A DNA stretch of 64,000 bases. Source: Candidatus Caldilinea saccharophila. GTDB lineage: Bacteria; Chloroflexota; Anaerolineae; Caldilineales; Caldilineaceae. The translations under genes were made by a program, and so were the position numbers. The stretch spans positions 62,001-126,000 of the forward strand of contig JADJVW010000023.1 in the NCBI GenBank assembly GCA_016710365.1. Direction: 5' to 3'. Below, in pieces: positions 28,403 through 39,400 of the stretch. The first letter of the stretch is position 1, and each line of letters opens with the position of its first letter. Below the pieces are notes generated by a model, which was not told the DNA's origin, did not search any database, and saw only the letters and a list, made by a program, of their open reading frames with translations.

Positions 28403-29323
28403 ATGGCTCGATATATTTTGACCCGCCTGCTAGGGCTTCTATTTGTTTTGTGGGTGCTCTCCATGATCACCTTCTGGCTCATGCACGACGTGCCGGGTGG
28501 CCCGTGGGCGTATGGCCAGCAGTTGATGTCCGACCAGCAGTTGGAAGCGCTCAAGATCCGTTATGGGCTGGACAAGCCGGTCTGGCAGCAATATCTGATC
28601 TGGCTGGGAGGCGTGGTGCGGCTGGATTTTGGCATGTCGTTCAAGCATCCTGACGAGTCGGTGATGGCGCTGATCGGGCGCACCTGGCCCGTCACGTTGC
28701 ATCTTGGCCTGTTGACGTTGCTCGTGGCCTTTGGCATCGGCATCCCGCTGGGCATCGTGGCGGCCATGAAACAGAACACGTGGATCGACTATCTGGCGAC
28801 GCTGCTGTCGATCTTTGGCTTTGTCACACCGCACTTTGTCTGGGGCATTCTCTTTATCCTCGCCTTTGCCCTGTATTTGAAGTGGCTGCCGACTGGCGGG
28901 TGGGAAGGGCCACAATATTGGATCCTGCCGGTGCTGGCCTATGCGTTTGCGCCGATCGCCATGATCGCCCGCTACACGCGCGCCAGCGTCGTCGAGGCGT
29001 TGCGCGCCGACCATGTGCGCACCGCACGCGCCAAAGGGCTTGGCGAACGCTCGGTCATGTCGCACCACGTCCTGCGCAACGCTTTGATCCCGATGGTGAC
29101 CGTTTTCGGCCCGCTGATCCCTGACCTGATCACCGGCTCAATTTTCATCGAGGCGATTTTCCGCATTCCAGGATTGGGCAGCTACTGGGTGACCAGCACC
29201 TTTGACCGCGACTACCCGATGATTATCGGCCTGGTCATGTTGTGGGCGGTGCTGATCGCCATCACCTATTTGATTACGGATGTGCTCTATGTCTTTCTCG
29301 ACCCCCGCGTTCGTATCCGCTGA
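28403..29323 (+). CDS. Peptide-type ABC transporter permease, DppB family
   Basis: 306 residues with six membrane segments. The N-terminal MARYILTRLLGLLFVLW and the coupling loop RADHVRTARAKGLGERSV followed by HVLRNALIPMVT are the DppB/OppB pattern; the C-terminal IEAIFRIPGLG and FLDPRVR are typical. It is one half of the channel for a family-5 (peptide or opine-like) importer. The substrate cannot be read from sequence. Confidence 0.88.
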   Translation: MARYILTRLLGLLFVLWVLSMITFWLMHDVPGGPWAYGQQLMSDQQLEALKIRYGLDKPVWQQYLIWLGGVVRLDFGMSFKHPDESVMALIGRTWPVTLHLGLLTLLVAFGIGIPLGIVAAMKQNTWIDYLATLLSIFGFVTPHFVWGILFILAFALYLKWLPTGGWEGPQYWILPVLAYAFAPIAMIARYTRASVVEALRADHVRTARAKGLGERSVMSHHVLRNALIPMVTVFGPLIPDLITGSIFIEAIFRIPGLGSYWVTSTFDRDYPMIIGLVMLWAVLIAITYLITDVLYVFLDPRVRIR

Positions 29324-29337
29324 GTAACGGATCGCAC

Positions 29338-30285
29338 ATGGCTACTGCCGAACTTGACGTCGTCAACCGACCTGCCCCGCGTGTGCTGCGCCGCCGCAGC
29401 CTCTATCGTGACGCGGTGCGCCGTTTTTTCCGCAATCGCCTCTCGATTGTCGGTTTGGTGATCGTCGCCATGCTCTTGATCGTCGCCATCTTTGCCGACG
29501 ATTGGTTTATAGCACCTTTGTTGGGACGCGACCCGCAGCCGCTGATCGCTCACTACGGCTACGACGAGGCGTTTATTGGGCCGACCGGCGCCTTTCCTTC
29601 CGCCGACTTCTGGATGGGCGCCGACCTCAACGGCCGCGATGAGTGGAGCCGCATCGTCTATGGCGCGCGCATTTCGCTGAGCATTGCCATCTTCTCGCAG
29701 TTGTTTGCCCTGTCGATCGGCCTGCCGATGGGCGCGCTGGCCGGGTGGCGCGGGGGCAAGGTCGATTTCGTGATCATGCGCGTGGTGGACATCATGTCGG
29801 CGCTGCCCGTGCTGCTGCTGGCGTTTCTGCTGATGTTGCGCCTCGGGGCCAGCTATTGGAACGTCCTGCTCGCGCTTTCGCTCACCACGTGGATCGAAAT
29901 CTGCCGGTTGACGCGCGGCCAGTTTCTGACGCTGCGCGAGAAGGAGTTCGTGGAGGCGTCGCGCGCGGTCGGGTCGCGCACGCCGCGCATCGTCTTCGGG
30001 CAGATTTTGCCCAACGCGCTGGCGCCGATCATCGTCTCGGTGACGCTGGGCGTGCCGCGCGCCATCTTTGCCGAGGCCGCGCTGAGCTTTCTGGGCGTGG
30101 GCATCAACCCGCCGACGCCGAGTTGGGGGCAGATGATCGGCCGCGAGGGCATCGCCAACATGACCTACTTCTGGCACCTCGCCCTCTTCCCGGCGCTGAT
30201 GATCGCGTTCACGATGCTGGGCTTCACCCTCGTCGGCGACGGGCTGCGCGACGCACTCGACCCCAAGATGGTGGAGGGGAAGTGA
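29338..30285 (+). CDS. Peptide-type ABC transporter permease, DppC family
   Basis: 315 residues. After a charged N-terminus the first membrane helix (LSIVGLVIVAMLLIVAIFAD) and the periplasmic segment WMGADLNGRDEWSRIVYGAR are DppC marks, as are the coupling loop FVEASRAVGSRTPRIVFGQI and FLGVGINPPTPSWGQMI. ATG 29338 gives the family-type N-terminus, 14 bases after the first permease gene. No ATPase genes are encoded with it. Confidence 0.88.
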   Translation: MATAELDVVNRPAPRVLRRRSLYRDAVRRFFRNRLSIVGLVIVAMLLIVAIFADDWFIAPLLGRDPQPLIAHYGYDEAFIGPTGAFPSADFWMGADLNGRDEWSRIVYGARISLSIAIFSQLFALSIGLPMGALAGWRGGKVDFVIMRVVDIMSALPVLLLAFLLMLRLGASYWNVLLALSLTTWIEICRLTRGQFLTLREKEFVEASRAVGSRTPRIVFGQILPNALAPIIVSVTLGVPRAIFAEAALSFLGVGINPPTPSWGQMIGREGIANMTYFWHLALFPALMIAFTMLGFTLVGDGLRDALDPKMVEGK

Positions 30286-30289
30286 AAAC

Positions 30290-30376
30290 GTGATGCGTAA
30301 TGCGTAAAACGTAATAAGTCACAAGCGCGCATTATCACGCATTACACATTACGCATTACGCATCACGCATTATCTA
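30290..30376. repeat. Inverted heptamer array (ATGCGTAA family)
   Basis: GTGATGCGTAATGCGTAA (30290-30307) and its exact 18-base complement (30349-30366) flank a 41-base centre. The array fills most of the gap between the second permease and the binding-protein gene and can form a long RNA hairpin. Confidence 0.75.
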
Positions 30377-30424
30377 TTATCCTCGAATTATCCAGTTTCT
30401 AGCCATGAACCAAGGAGACAACCT

Positions 30425-32206
30425 ATGCGACGACTTTATCTAATCTTTGCGGTGAGTTTATTGGTAGCGCTGGCGTTGACAGCGTGTGGCGCCCCGGCCG
30501 CGCCCGCCGCGCCGGAAGCGGCCGCGCCTGCCACCGGGCCGGTCGTTAACCGGCTGGGCATCACCCTGCCCGACGATGCGCTCCCGCTCGACCAGCAAGT
30601 CTTCCGCTATCCTGGCAACGAGCAGACCTACATGACGTGGGATGCTTCCGTGTACAGCGAGAATGATGGCGACAACTACGGGTGGGCGGACTCTTGCGTG
30701 CGGCCCGACAAGGATTTCAACCCGCAGCCCAACATCTGCGAAAGCTGGTCGGTTTCAGACGATGGACTGACCTGGACCTTCAATCTGCAGCAGGACAAAG
30801 TATGGAGCGACGGCGCGCCGCTGACCGCCAACGACTTTGTCTTTACTTTCCAACGTTACGCCCGTCCGGACTACGACTTTGAGTGGTTCTACAGCATGAT
30901 GGGCATCAAGAATTGGGCGCAGGTCGTCAGTGGCGAAGTGGCGCCGGAGGAATTGGGCGTCAAGGCGGTGGACGATCACACCTTTACCATCGAGACCGAC
31001 TATCCCGTGCCTTTTCTGATCAAGATCATGGCCGATGCCTGGGTCGTGCCGCAGCATATCGTCAAGGATCGCCTGGATGACGGGACGTGGGCGCTCAACC
31101 CCGAGAACTACGTCTCCGCTGGCCCCTTTGTGCTGGAGAGCTACGAAAAGGGCAAGCGCCTGACATTTATTGCCAACGACAAGTACACCGGCCCCTACCC
31201 GCCGATGGTGGACAAAGTAGTCGTTGATTTCATGGATCCGCAGGTGCGCTTCGCCGCTTACAAGAACGATGAGCTTGACGCGGTCGGCGGTGGCTACACA
31301 GACGACCTGCCGCCCTCCGCGATGGCCGAGATCATGGCCAACCCCGAACTGAAGAAGGACCTGGTCTCGTGGCCAAACTTCATCACCTACTATCTTTTTT
31401 TCGACGCCTGGAATGCGCCGTTCGATAATTTGCAGGTGCGCCAGGCATTCAGCCATGCCATCGACCGCGACAAAATCGTCAATGGGCCGCTGCAATACCA
31501 GGCCGTCCCCGCCTACTCCATGAACCCGCCCGGCTTCCCTGGCGAGAATGTCGAAGGGCTGAAGGACGTGCAGGCGTTCGACCCGGCAAAAGCCCAGCAA
31601 CTGCTGGCGGACGCCGGCTTCCCAGATGGCGAAGGCTTCCCCAAGCTGACGCTCTACACGCGTGAAGCCAATCCTGCGCTGACCAACGCCGCCGAAGCGA
31701 TCGCCAGTATGCTCAAGGAGAACCTCAACCTTGAGATCGAGATCCAGAACCTTGACTATGGCTCTTACATGGACGCGCTGCGTGCACAGAAACGTGAGCA
31801 GAGCGGCGACTTCCTCTTTGCCCTGGTGCCCTACGAATTCGACTTCGTGGATGGCAGCAACATGCTCAGCGTGTGGGGTGGGTGTGAGGCGCCGGACGCC
31901 GACCTGTCGCTGATGCCTGGCCGGCACACGTGGTACAACGCCGAGTACAATAGCCTGCTGTGCGAGGCGGGCCAGGTGCTCAACGATGAAGCCAAGCGCA
32001 ACGAACTTTATCAGCAGGCCGAACGCATCTTGATCGAGGACGTGGCGCTGGTGCCCATCTATCATGGCATCTTCAACGCGTTGGTCAAGCCCTACGTCAA
32101 AGGCCCCATGTTCGAGCCGAACAGCAAGGGCCAGGTAACGTGGAATCGCTATCGCTTCTCGTCGCGTGAAGCGGAGATTTACAAGTCGTCAGGAACGCGC
32201 GAGTAG
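30425..32206 (+). CDS. Family-5 ABC transporter substrate-binding lipoprotein
   Basis: 593 residues. The signal peptide ends in the lipobox ALALTACG, followed by an Ala/Pro linker. The SBP_bac_5 domain is complete, with LPLDQQVFRYPGNEQ, a central WSVSDDGLTWTFNLQQDKVWSDG and APFDNLQVRQAFSHAIDRDKI. It is exported and lipid-anchored, and captures the substrate for the two permeases upstream. The order permease-permease-binding protein with no ATPase is noted; the ATPases must be encoded outside the window. Confidence 0.9.
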   Translation: MRRLYLIFAVSLLVALALTACGAPAAPAAPEAAAPATGPVVNRLGITLPDDALPLDQQVFRYPGNEQTYMTWDASVYSENDGDNYGWADSCVRPDKDFNPQPNICESWSVSDDGLTWTFNLQQDKVWSDGAPLTANDFVFTFQRYARPDYDFEWFYSMMGIKNWAQVVSGEVAPEELGVKAVDDHTFTIETDYPVPFLIKIMADAWVVPQHIVKDRLDDGTWALNPENYVSAGPFVLESYEKGKRLTFIANDKYTGPYPPMVDKVVVDFMDPQVRFAAYKNDELDAVGGGYTDDLPPSAMAEIMANPELKKDLVSWPNFITYYLFFDAWNAPFDNLQVRQAFSHAIDRDKIVNGPLQYQAVPAYSMNPPGFPGENVEGLKDVQAFDPAKAQQLLADAGFPDGEGFPKLTLYTREANPALTNAAEAIASMLKENLNLEIEIQNLDYGSYMDALRAQKREQSGDFLFALVPYEFDFVDGSNMLSVWGGCEAPDADLSLMPGRHTWYNAEYNSLLCEAGQVLNDEAKRNELYQQAERILIEDVALVPIYHGIFNALVKPYVKGPMFEPNSKGQVTWNRYRFSSREAEIYKSSGTRE

Positions 32207-32225
32207 CGCCACCCCTAGATCACCC

Positions 32226-32258
32226 ACCTTCCTGGAAGCTCGCAGCTTCCAGGAAGGT
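32226..32258 (+). terminator. Perfect hairpin after the binding-protein gene
   Basis: ACCTTCCTGGAAGCT pairs perfectly with 32244-32258 over a CGC loop, 19 bases after the stop codon. There is no T run, as in several other hairpins here. Confidence 0.65.
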
Positions 32259-32333
32259 TCGACCTTTACGAGGGTTGGCCTGATCGCCCCTCGCAACTCG
32301 CCCCTCGCACACGATTCACCCAGGAGGTTCTCT

Positions 32334-32546
32334 ATGATGTCACCGTATGAAGGCGAACGAATTTTCGAGGCGGAAATGGTGCGGCTGCATCAATGTGACC
32401 GGACGCTGTATTCGTGCGCGCCGACGACGGCCAGGGACGCAATGGCGCCCCGCCTTTCATGGCGGCAATGGCTGGCCGCCGTACTGAACGCCAAGCCCAC
32501 GCCAACTGCCGCGCCCGCCGACGCCACGGCCAAAGTAAACTTGTAA
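32334..32546 (+). CDS. Small hypothetical protein with strong ribosome site
   Basis: 70 residues from ATG 32334, seven bases after AGGAGG. The N-terminal half is acidic and contains two cysteines (VRLHQCDRTLYSCAP); the C-terminal part is WRQWLAAVLNAKPTP and then Ala/Thr/Pro-rich. No family is recognised. The strong initiation signal and position after a terminator argue for a real gene; composition does not. It lies directly after a GGGCGAG-type heptamer array (32286-32310). Confidence 0.45.
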   Translation: MMSPYEGERIFEAEMVRLHQCDRTLYSCAPTTARDAMAPRLSWRQWLAAVLNAKPTPTAAPADATAKVNL

Positions 32547-32622
32547 CTGCCCAATTTTTGGGGTCTACTCTGCTAAGCTCCAGCGAGCGCGGGCGCGCGG
32601 GGGTCTCGCCCGCCATTGCTGC

Positions 32623-33171
32623 CTATCCTGATAAGCTCCAGCGCGCGCCGCAGGCATCCTGATAACCACAGTGCGTGCAACGAGCCTGGTCTTGATGGCT
32701 GCGCGGCAGATCGACTGCGGTGCGTCCAGCGCGGATAGACGCGGCGGCGGCGAGCACCGCGCGGCGCAGTTCCGGCGTGTAGGGCACCGTGAACGCGCCG
32801 TCCGCATAGCGCAGAATGCCGTAAGCGGGCGCCGCCCCATGCAGGTCTTCCAGAATCAGACAATAGGTGGCGAGTTGCAGCACGTGGGATTCACGCGGGC
32901 TTGCGGGCGCGCGCCCGCTTTTGACCTCCACCGGGATCAGCGTGCGCCGCCCCTGTTCCGTCACCTCCACCAGATAATCCGGCTTGCCGATCAACCCATA
33001 GCGCCGGCTGATCAACGGCTGCGCCACCGCCTGCTCCGCACCCGTGTCGCTGTAGATAACCGCACCGGCGGGCACGCCACTGGCGCGGCGTTGGCGCCGT
33101 CCCCAGAGCCAGAGAGCGAGGCCGGCCACCGCAAGGAGAATGATTAACAGGAGAAACAAAAAAGATGTCAT
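32623..33171 (-). CDS. Membrane-anchored Cas4-like PD-(D/E)XK nuclease domain protein
   Basis: 182 residues. Residues 4-23 are one membrane helix followed by RRQRR (stop-transfer). The rest matches the Cas4/Dna2-type (DUF83) nuclease: Asp65 in GKPDYLVEV, Glu82 and Lys84 in PVEVKSGRAP, and the QxxxY of QLATYCLIL (Gln99, Tyr103). Three C-terminal cysteines (Cys165, Cys168, Cys174) fit the Fe-S site, but the usual N-terminal fourth cysteine is absent. No CRISPR array or cas genes are nearby, so a CRISPR role is not supported; a DNA-processing role at the membrane is possible. Confidence 0.75.
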   Translation of the reverse strand: MTSFLFLLLIILLAVAGLALWLWGRRQRRASGVPAGAVIYSDTGAEQAVAQPLISRRYGLIGKPDYLVEVTEQGRRTLIPVEVKSGRAPASPRESHVLQLATYCLILEDLHGAAPAYGILRYADGAFTVPYTPELRRAVLAAAASIRAGRTAVDLPRSHQDQARCTHCGYQDACGARWSLSG

Positions 33172-33203
33172 TGGATGCGACGCGCCATTAGCCAACCAAT
33201 TCC

Positions 33204-33230
33204 GTAGGTCGGGCTACCAGCCCGACGTAT
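33204..33230. repeat. REP-like palindrome, solitary copy
   Basis: GTCGGGCTACCAGCCCGAC (33208-33226) within GTAGG...CGTA matches the palindrome cluster at 39026-39275. Confidence 0.65.
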
Positions 33231-33304
33231 CGCGCACGTCCTTGCGCACACCCATCGCCACGGAGGGAGCGTGACCTGCTGCCGCGCGTCCCTGCTGCCG
33301 GATG

Positions 33305-33770
33305 TCACTCGATTGTCATGTCGATATCGGTGATCTTGCTGTTGTCGCTTTCGATGCGCTGCTCCCCGGCGCCGGTGATTCTCATGCGCACCTGCTCGAT
33401 CACGCTGTCGTTGCGGGCGATGATCGCCTGCGACGCGGTTGCGCCAGCGCTGCCACCAACGTCGCTGCCGGCGGTCGATCGCCGCCAGCTCCTGAATCAG
33501 GCGCAGCAGAAAGTTCCACGGCGTGCCGGGCGCATTCGTGGCGCGGCGGTCGAAGTGGAAGGCAACGACATAGGGGGTAACGGCCAATGCCTGCGCCTCG
33601 ATTTCGTGGAGCAGGCGGCTCTTGCCGATGCCGGCGACGCCGTAGAAACCGGGCAGCGCAAACATTCTGGGGCTTTCGCGCACGTCGTCGGGCCGGGTCA
33701 GGCGGTCGAGCACCTGGTCCACCAAAGGTTGGCGGGCAACCAGCGGGGGATCGGGATGCGTTGTTTTCAT
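33305..33770 (-). pseudogene. Truncated P-loop ATPase remnant
   Basis: From ATG 33770 the sequence has a nucleotide-binding loop FYGVAGIGKSRLLHEIE of the STAND/AAA type and a following strand YVVAFHFDRR. After LLRLIQELAAID the frame becomes implausible. In a second frame the sequence continues SQAIIARNDSVIEQVRMRIT to SKITDIDMTIE and a stop at 33305. Even if joined, the product is about 154 residues with no Walker B or sensor domains, far shorter than the several-hundred-residue family. It looks like an internally deleted relic, possibly with an assembly slip as well. Confidence 0.5.
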
Positions 33771-33835
33771 TGGTCAACCCTCAGCTTATTTCAATCTGTA
33801 CGTTCGCCCCTTGCAACTCCTTCAGGGCAAGGCGG

Positions 33836-34651
33836 TCACGCCTCCGCCACCATTTCCTGATAGGTTGCCTGGCTGACCAGCCGCTCGTTGAGCGCGCGCA
33901 CCGTGGCGTTCGACAGCCTGACTTCTTTGGCGCGCGCGCGCACGTGATCCTTGAGTTGGTCCGCGCGCAGCGCGGGCACGGTGGGGTTGTTCAGTTCAAG
34001 CTGGATCTCCTGGTTGAGAAAGACCGCCGCGCCGTCGACCGGCACCGACGCCAGCAGCGGGTCGACGCCAGCGCCTTCCTGGCCCTGTCCCAGCAACTGG
34101 CGAATCTTCTGCTTCTGCTCCTCCAGATCCTGCGCGGGGTTGCCCACGCCTTCGCGCGCGAAAATTGTAAAGATGCGCCCAAAGCTGAACGGCTCGCGCC
34201 ACTTGTCGCCGTTGACGATGACCCGCCCTTTGTCCGAGCGCACAGCAAAGACGGTGACGCCGTTAGGCCCGGCCACTGCATAACCGACCGGCAGGCTCAT
34301 GGCGAAGTAGTTATACTTGTCGTCGAAGCCCTTCATGTTGCGCTCCAGCACTTCATCCGGGCGCTCGTAGAAGCGGCTGCCCGGCCAGCGCCGCCGCGCA
34401 AAGCGGTTGATGTAGTAGCTGCCGATGCTGGCGAGCATAAAGCCGGTCGCCAGCGCAGCAAAGCTGATCCATGACCAGTAGAGTTGCAGAAAGCCCGTAA
34501 AGCCTGCTTGCAGTGGCTGATCCGGCGGCAGCCAGGTCGGCACAAAACTCGCCAGCAGGCCGACAAAGAGGATGGCTAGTCCGGCCAGGCTAAAGCGGCG
34601 GCCAAGCGTTTCTTTTTTCTTGATTTGAGCTGCGTTTCGATAAATTTTCAT
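33836..34651 (-). CDS. Membrane protein with NERD-like domain
   Basis: 271 residues. Two membrane helices (about 21-41 and 59-79) are followed by a cytoplasmic domain resembling the nuclease-related NERD fold: LPVGYAVAGPNGVTVFAVRS, DKGRVIVNGDKW. The catalytic acids of active NERD nucleases are not clearly present. The C-terminal part is charged and helical. It is last in the operon that starts with the membrane gene at 38876. Function unknown; the NERD relation is tentative. Confidence 0.6.
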   Translation of the reverse strand: MKIYRNAAQIKKKETLGRRFSLAGLAILFVGLLASFVPTWLPPDQPLQAGFTGFLQLYWSWISFAALATGFMLASIGSYYINRFARRRWPGSRFYERPDEVLERNMKGFDDKYNYFAMSLPVGYAVAGPNGVTVFAVRSDKGRVIVNGDKWREPFSFGRIFTIFAREGVGNPAQDLEEQKQKIRQLLGQGQEGAGVDPLLASVPVDGAAVFLNQEIQLELNNPTVPALRADQLKDHVRARAKEVRLSNATVRALNERLVSQATYQEMVAEA

Positions 34652-34680
34652 GGATTGACCATTTCATGCATGGCGCACGG

Positions 34681-35716
34681 TTATGAAGAGGATGGGGCCG
34701 CGTGCGTGGCGGGTTGTTCCTGTTCGACGACGGCAATGCCGCGCTGAATCTTGGTAAGTAAGTCTTGCTCCACCGACTGTTTGGCGACGCGGATCGCGTG
34801 GCGGATGGCAAAGGCGTTGCTGCGTCCATGCGCCACAATCACCACGCTGGAGAGGCCGAGCAGCACCGCGCCGCCGTAGTGGCTGTCGTCCATCCGCTCG
34901 CGCACGCGCCCCAACGACTTGCGCGCAAGCAGTGCACCCACCATCGCCAACGGGCTTTTCTTGATCTCTTCGGTGATCACCTGGGTCATCAGCCGTGCGG
35001 TGGTCTCCTGCAGTTTTGACAAAGATATTGCCGGTAAAGCCATCGGTGACGACGACATCAGCCAGACCCGTGGGAATCTCTTTGCTCTCGATATTGCCCT
35101 GGAAGTTGATGCTGGGCGTTTGCTCCAGCAGTTTGAAGCTTTCGATCACCAGTTGGTTGCCCTTGCCGGCCTCCTCGCCGTTGCTGAGAATGCGCACCGC
35201 CGGGTGCGCCACGCCCATCACATCGCGCGCGTAGATCGTGCCCATGATTGCAAATTGCTGGATATGCTCCGGGCGCACGTCAGCATTGGCGCCGACGTCC
35301 AGAATCATGCACGCGCCCTTGAGCGTCGGGAACGGCCCGATCAGCGCGGGGCGCAGAATGCCCTTGATGCGCCCAATATGCAGAATGCCCGCGGCCAGCG
35401 CGCCGCCGGTGTTGCCTGCGGAGACAAACGCCTGCGCCTCATTGCGCTTCACCAATTTACAACCGACGACCATGGAACTGTCGGTCTTGGTGCGCACGGC
35501 CGCGGCCGGCTTTTCGTTCATTTCGATGACCTGCGAAGCCGCCACGATCGGCAGGTCAAGCCCTTGTGTATTGTGTTTCTTCAGCTCGACCTCGATCACA
35601 TCGGGTCTGCCTACCAACGAGACTGTCACGCCGTAAATGCGCGCGGCTTCCACCGCGCCGGCAACAATCGCTTCTGGGGCGTTGTCGCCACCCATTGCGT
35701 CTAATGCGATATTCAT
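34681..35716 (-). CDS. plsX: Phosphate acyltransferase, one-base slip
   Basis: It makes acyl-phosphate from acyl-ACP for phospholipid synthesis, in the cytosol. PlsX marks are IALDAMGGDNAPE, SMVVGCKLVKRNEAQAFVSAGNTGG, LDVGANADVRPEHI and DGFTGNIFVK. At about 35020 the frame shifts; the second part carries LQETTARLMTQVI and the C-terminal PlsX segment ARKSLGRVRERMDDSHYGGA. One extra A in an AAAA run (GTCAAAACTGCAG) explains the slip. Restored length 344 residues, as expected. It lies 15 bases after degV. Confidence 0.92.
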
Positions 35717-35731
35717 AACATAGTCCACCCT

Positions 35732-36606
35732 CTAGAATCCGAGATCGTTTGGACATCCGGCCAGCCCTACCACACCCGGCCCCGCCAGTGCTGCAATGGC
35801 CGGGCCGATGTCACTGAATTGCACTTCATCGATGGTCAGCACCGTATGCGCTTGCGCCAGCAGCGCCTCGGCATCCTTCTGCGCGTTGGCGTGGATGACG
35901 CCGATGTTGAGCGGGCGGTCGCCATAGAAGTTGTGCAGACAGTCGATCACCTCTTGCAGCGAGCGTTTGCGGCCGCGCACACGCGCAATGACCGTGGCCG
36001 CACCATCCCACAATTCCAAAATCGGTTTGACCTGGAGTAATTCGCCGACGCCTGCCTGCAAATTGCCGACGCGCCCGCTCCGCGCGACATATTTTAACGT
36101 CTCCAGGGCGGCAAAGCCAACGATCTCTCCGCGCAATTTGCCCATCTTGCGCAAAAAGTCCTCGCGGGCGACGCCTTGCTCCAGCAGCCGTGCGGCCATG
36201 ATCGCCTGCCAGCCGCTGCCGATGCTGATGCTGTTGGAGTCCCACAAGGTGAAGCGTTCGGCGCCAAATTCCTGCGTCGCCATCTGCGCAGAGCGAAACG
36301 TTCCGGAAAGCTTGCTGGTCACGGTGACGACAAAGATATGCTCTGCACCCGACGCAAAGGCTTGCCGGTACAGCTCGGCAAAGTAGCTGGGCGGCGGCTG
36401 GCTGGTTGTCGGCAGCACCTTGCTGGCGGCAAGCTTCACATAGAAATCCTGCTCACTCAGCTCATGTTTGTTGCGATAGGACTCCTCGCCAAAGATGACC
36501 AGCGTCGGCGCTTCGAGCATCCGATAGCGCGCCAGCAAGTCGTCGGGCACGTTGCTGCTGGTGTCGACGACGATGCGTGTGTTCGCGGCGGTCATGACGT
36601 CGGGCG

Positions 36607-36610
<4 letters not shown>
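35732..36610 (-). CDS. DegV family protein (fatty-acid binding)
   Basis: 292 residues. The EDD/DegV fold is shown by IVVDTSSNVPDDLLARY, VLPTTSQPPPSYFAELY, SKLSGTFRSA, and the C-terminal region with KPILELWDG and RSLQEVIDCL. DegV proteins (FakB in Firmicutes) bind fatty acids for phosphorylation. Being directly upstream of plsX, which makes acyl-phosphates, it fits a role in fatty-acid use. ATG 36610 overlaps the nnrDE stop by four bases. Confidence 0.87.
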
Positions 36611-38246
<1,636 letters not shown>

Positions 38247-38250
<4 letters not shown>

Positions 38251-38876
38251 GTGCCCGACATTTCCGGCGGCTTCGGGGCGAGATCCATCTCTTGTAATAA
38301 ACCGACTAATGCGAAGTTGTGGCTCAAGACAAGCAGACCAGGCAGGAGCAGCAGCACCGGCACCACCAGCACCACGCTCAACGTCACCAGCGCCAGTTGG
38401 AACAGGAGCATCAGCAACGAATAGAGCGGATGGCGCACCACCAGCAGAAAACTGTTGCGCAGCACCAACCCTAAGGTCGGCTCAGTCTGCTGCCAGAAAA
38501 GCGGATAGAAATATTGCCCAGCCAGCAGCGACGACACCAACAGCCACAGCGTAATGAACCCAGGCACGATCATCCAGCCGCCGTTGGTCAGGTAAAAGTT
38601 GACGCTGCCCACCATGACCGGTGGCGCCACTATCACCAGCAGCCAGAGCAAGGCGCCTCGCCCGATAAATTGTTTGGCGCCATCCCAAAAGAAATCAAAT
38701 CCGGCGCGCCGATAGTTGGCGATGCGGTTGCCGACGTAGTTGACGCCCGCCCAGGTCATCGGCGCGGTGATGACCAGCAGCGTGCCCGCCCAAAAAACGA
38801 GACTCAGGCCAACTACCAGGAAGAACTCTTCGTAGGCGCCTTTCAGTGTGCGCCCCATGACAATAAAGGCTTTCAT
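38247..38876 (-). CDS. Polytopic membrane protein of unknown function
   Basis: 209 residues with about five hydrophobic helices, for example LVVGLSLVFWAGTLLVIT, ALLWLLVIVAPPVMVG and LVTLSVVLVVPVLLLLPGLL. The pattern FWDGAKQFIGRGALLW and TLGLVLRNSFLLVVRHPLYS resembles DUF624-type proteins but is not a sure match. It is the first gene of the nnrDE-degV-plsX group; its stop overlaps the nnr start. Confidence 0.65.
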
Positions 38877-39400
38877 GGGTGTGAATTATATCACACAGCC
38901 CTATGGGAGAATCCGATAGTGCGCGAAAGGATGTATATCCTGTCGGAACATGGAAGCCAAACCCTGCCAATTTGAAGTAAACCTATATAATGGGTAGAGC
39001 ATTTGTTCTAAATGGATGTGGATATTGTAGGTCGGGCTATTAGCCCGACGGGGTTGCGTCAACGATCGGGTGGCAGCCGACCGGCAACAGGTCTGGCCAG
39101 ACAGTGTAGGTCGGGCTATTAGCCCGACGGGGTTGCGTCAACCATCGGGTGGCAGCCGACTGGCAGCAGGTCTGGCCAGCGGGTGACGATAACGCACAAC
39201 AAGATGATTGGAAGCTACGTCGGGCTGATAGCCCGACCTACTATATCGCTACGTCGGGCTGATAGCCCGACCTACGCATTAGGCTGCCGAATTTTTGGGG
39301 CCACCCTGATGTTGTAGCGACAAGATCGAAATTCTGGGTTATAAGATAAACTCACAAGCAGCAATCTACAAGTAAAGAGATCAAACATGAAGGAGAAACC
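38877..39400. other. Intergenic region with REP-like cluster
   Basis: Of these 524 bases about 250 are palindromic repeats (see next entry). The remainder has no credible gene. A short motif CTGCCGAATTTTTGGGG at 39285-39301 recurs, with one change, at 32548-32564. Confidence 0.6.
39026..39275. repeat. REP-like cluster: two direct 75-bp units plus two inverted palindromes
   Basis: A unit starting TGTAGGTCGGGCTATTAGCC is present at 39026-39100 and, with about four changes, at 39105-39179 (79-base period). Two further hairpins, GTCGGGCTGATAGCCCGAC at 39219-39237 and 39253-39271, face the other way (CTACGTCGGGC...GACCTAC). The layout resembles a BIME-type mosaic of palindromes. A single copy lies at 33208-33226. 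Confidence 0.8.

Noticed and set aside
30290..30376. tRNA or other structured RNA
   Set aside because: The fold is a simple long hairpin made of repeated heptamers; no cloverleaf or conserved tRNA positions are present. No tRNA or rRNA was recognised in the window.
39026..39275. Insertion-sequence ends
   Set aside because: There is no transposase gene, and the units are short palindromes in REP-like arrangement, without flanking target duplications that I can recognise.
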